A stretch of DNA of 64,000 bases from Cycas panzhihuaensis (Eukaryota; Cycadophyta): contig CM041465.1 in NCBI GenBank assembly GCA_023213395.1, positions 116,567,741-116,631,740 on the forward strand. The letters run 5' to 3'. The translations under genes and the position numbers were made by a program. This document shows, piece by piece, positions 61,700-64,000 of the stretch (positions are counted from its first letter, which is position 1; the number at the start of each line of letters is the position of its first letter). The notes under the pieces are model-generated. The model had not been told where the DNA came from and made no database searches. It saw only the letters and a program-made list of their open reading frames with translations.

Positions 61700-62230
61700 A
61701 CTCCTTAATGTTAGTACTATTAAGGAAAGTAAAAGTACTTTTTCTTCCCTAATGATTTTAGTAAGAAAAAAGGATGGATTATTTTACATGTGTATAGACT
61801 ACCATGAGCTTAATAAGATAATTATCAAGAATACATTTCCTATATCAGTCATCGATGAACTCCATGGAACAACTTTCTTCACATCATTGAACTTACGATC
61901 AAGATACCATCAAATTAGAATCAAGTTAGAGGATGTTTATAAAACTTTATTTCATATACATAAAGGATATTTTGAATTCTTAGTCAGGCCATTTGGCTTG
62001 AGTAATGCCCCATCTATCTTTCAAAGACTCATGAACAAACTCTTTCAGTCTTACTTAAGGAAGTTCATGTTAGTATTTTTTTATAACATTCTAATCTTTA
62101 GTCGTATATGGGAACACCATCTTTAACATGATAATAAGGCATTATAGATACTTATAGATAACCAACTTTATGCCAAAAAAATAAAATGTCAATTTGAGCA
62201 AACAGAAATAGAATATTTAGGCCATGTTAT
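61700..62230 (+). pseudogene. Element E reverse transcriptase, truncated by G
   Basis: A 124-codon open frame (61752-62126) covers the fingers and palm: MILVRKKDGLFYMCIDYHEL, INKxTIKN-like KNTFPISVIDEL, FTSLNLRSRYHQIRI, FEFLVRPFGLSNAPSIFQRL and FYNILIFS. Two catalytic sites are damaged: the first aspartate (LDL in the family) is Asn, and the YxDD box reads FYN with a residue missing. After a stop, IKCQFEQTEIEYLGHVIV follows to 62230, where the LTR of G begins. RNase H and integrase are not in the window. Confidence 0.9.
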
Positions 62231-63038
62231 TGTTGGGTGTAATACTCAATTCCATTAGCCCTATGTAAACTCTCTCTATCTTTTGTATTCTATATTAGAG
62301 TTGTGGGCCAATACTTTGAGATTCTATCTGAGATAGTATTGCACCCCTTTCATATCACTTCATTGAAATTTTGTCTATCTTCAACCATGTTCTGCTTGAC
62401 AGCACCTCGGCCAGGACCTCATTACAGCTATTATACTTAGAAACGGTTCTATCTCTGCATTTAATTTCTGTTTCTTTGTTGTGCTGTCGTTCTACCTCTG
62501 CGTTCTATCTTTGAAAACTGATTTTGTTACCATCTCGCCCTGTACTTTTCTAAGGCATCTTGCCCTTTGCGCCATTTGGGTGTCCCGTGTCGGGAGTAAT
62601 ACTGTATCCATGCCGTCCGTCTCAGCTTGCATCACCAGAATGTTAGAGTGTAATGTCATCACTTAACTCCCTTTTACCTACCAGGCTTGTACACCTCAAT
62701 TTAGACATGCGATCCTCAACATGTCAAGGTAAGTTGAGTTAGTTTCATTTGAGTTAAGTGAATATTATTTTATTATTATTTTGAATTCAGGGGTTGAGGA
62801 GTTTCCCTCCTTCCGCAAACTATTTATATTATGGGGTGTACAACCCTGGTGTCTTTAGACACCGCCTACCTTTGAGGAGATTTGTAATGCTCATTATTGC
62901 TACAATAGATTGAACAACAAGGCTTTCATGTTCTTTATGCTATTGTGATGGTGATACGTTGATGTATTGATGCAATATTGGTTTATGGTTATTTGATATA
63001 TGTTTTGCCCTGTTCTCCTGCTATTATTGTTTCCTTCA
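62231..63038 (+). repeat. Element G 5' LTR
   Basis: 808 bp, with a CpG-bearing region at 62400-62660 (for example TTGCGCC, CCCGTGTCGGG, ATGCCGTCCGTC). Short open frames inside are not genes. Confidence 0.85.
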
Positions 63039-63040
63039 TT

Positions 63041-63052
63041 TGGTATCAGAGC
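63041..63052 (+). other. Element G primer-binding site
   Basis: TGGTATCAGAGC. A near-copy of the LTR end plus PBS, TTTCCTTCATTTGGTATCA, recurs at 63069-63087. Confidence 0.9.
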
Positions 63053-64000
63053 ATAGTCTTGTAAACATTATTTCCTTCATTTGGTATCAAAGTAGGTGAT
63101 TGCTGACCTACTAAAGTTTTGAAGAAGAGCAACAGGATCTACTAGTATTCTACAACAGTTTTTTTTACAAGCAAGATACATTAACTATATTTGTTTTCTA
63201 AAAATTTTTAGCAAGATTTATATATTATTTTAGCAGATCTTGATTATTATTAACCTATATTTCTGGTTTAACAAATATTACTGAGATCTATTTTCAGTTT
63301 TTTTACAAATCTACGCAGGATTTTCAGCAGCAAGTTATATAAATTCAAGTTTTATTCTCATATTTAAGTTATTCTTCTCTTCAGATCTACAGATTTATCA
63401 TATATTTTAACAGTTTACAAGTTATTTGTCTACTTATTTGATATTTTTTGCAGATTTGCAAAAGAGCATCAGATGCATACAAAAGTTATCAAGTTTTCTT
63501 CAAAGATCTGCAATTTGTTACTTCAGATCTGCTATTCTTTACTATAGATTTGCTTATTTTATCAAAAATTTTCAGCATTTTCTACTACATTCATTTCAGA
63601 TCTATATTTTTCATTATATTATTTGACTATATTTTCAAGTTTTCTACAGATCTATAATTTCTGGAGCATATTTAGTTTTTTTTAAGAAGAATACATTGCA
63701 GATCTGTATATTAGAAGCTTTTCAAGCTGACTTTTTTGCTGCAAATCAACTACAACTACGTATACCAGGTTCTTCATATATTTTTTTTCAATTTTAAACA
63801 CATATTTCTTGATATATTTGCAATATATTTGAATAGATTTCAAAATACATATACATACATTTTTCTTTATCTGGTTTCATTGATGTGTTTTTTTTGAGTT
63901 CATGCATCTACTACTTATAATTATATGAAGAAAGTTTTGTGAAGGAAAAGACAAGTACATAACCACAATCATCTATTCTGTTAAGAAGTCATCAACATCA
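63053..64000 (+). other. Element G leader with repeated AGATCT
   Basis: U-rich leader with eight exact AGATCT palindromes between 63235 and 63705. The overlapping plus-strand frames at 63426-63657 are low-complexity and probably not coding. Confidence 0.6.

Larger units (their letters stand above)
58713..62230 (+). mobile_element. Element E: Ty3/gypsy retrotransposon, nested in D and cut by G
   Basis: The 5' LTR 58713-59089 starts TGTTAGGGATCC and ends CCTACA. PBS TGATATCAGAGTGG is at 59093-59106. Gag, protease and RT follow in gypsy order. At 62231 the LTR of G interrupts RT. The left flank is CCATC; the matching copy would be outside the window. Confidence 0.85.
62231..64000 (+). mobile_element. 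Element G: LTR retrotransposon, 5' part, nested in E
   Basis: LTR 62231-63038 starts TGTTGGGTGT and ends TTCCTTCA. PBS TGGTATCAGAGC is at 63041-63052, a perfect match to the usual initiator-tRNA site. A leader without a clear gag start runs to the window end. CpG dinucleotides are still frequent in the LTR, so G is probably the youngest insertion here. Superfamily cannot be told without the interior. Confidence 0.85.

Overview
The window looks like intergenic DNA from a large seed-plant nuclear genome. It is strongly AT-rich and poor in CpG. It is filled with nested, decayed LTR retrotransposons primed by the initiator-methionine tRNA (primer-binding sites close to TGGTATCAGAGC). I found no intact host gene, tRNA, rRNA or CRISPR array. 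The species cannot be named; a gymnosperm or another large plant genome would fit.

Layout. 129-4054 (-): short LTR element (A) with no recognisable retroelement gene, but carrying broken pieces of two nuclear genes for chloroplast RNA-binding proteins (an RRM-type cpRNP and plastid ribosomal protein S1). 4434-8660 (+): an LTR followed by a decayed gag-like frame and a Pro/Tyr-rich, almost G-free stretch. 10222-16996: a pair of ~1.2-kb LTRs (X) with a gag-only element (I, 11744-14912, +) inside. 19040-19930: an island of CpG-dense, non-repetitive-looking DNA. 21818-36395 (-): a Ty1/copia element (H), split at its integrase/RT linker by a second copia element on the opposite strand (B, 23766-31450, exact TSD ATTAG). 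B has a TRIM-derived segment fused at its PBS and a ~3.8-kb internal inversion. 36396-37500 (-): Pro-rich broken frame. 39337-39648 (-): complete 312-bp TRIM with exact TSD TACTG. 40201-43490 (+): decayed Ty3/gypsy integrase/chromodomain end followed by a tandemly duplicated LTR-like unit. 45080-54675: Pro-rich broken frame interrupted by copia element C (46335-53908, exact TSD TCCTA). 54676-58712 (+): copia element D, cut in integrase by gypsy element E (58713-62230, +), which is itself cut in RT by element G (62231 to beyond the window, +).

B, C and D belong to one copia clade (related LTRs, leader, gag and integrase), so they can be compared with each other. Coding regions are full of stops and frameshifts, many consistent with C-to-T or G-to-A change. 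Nothing here looks able to make a full polyprotein. The points most worth a second look are the plastid-gene capture in A, the TRIM/copia chimera and inversion in B, the CpG-dense island, the complete TRIM, and the repeated AGATCT palindrome in the leader of G.
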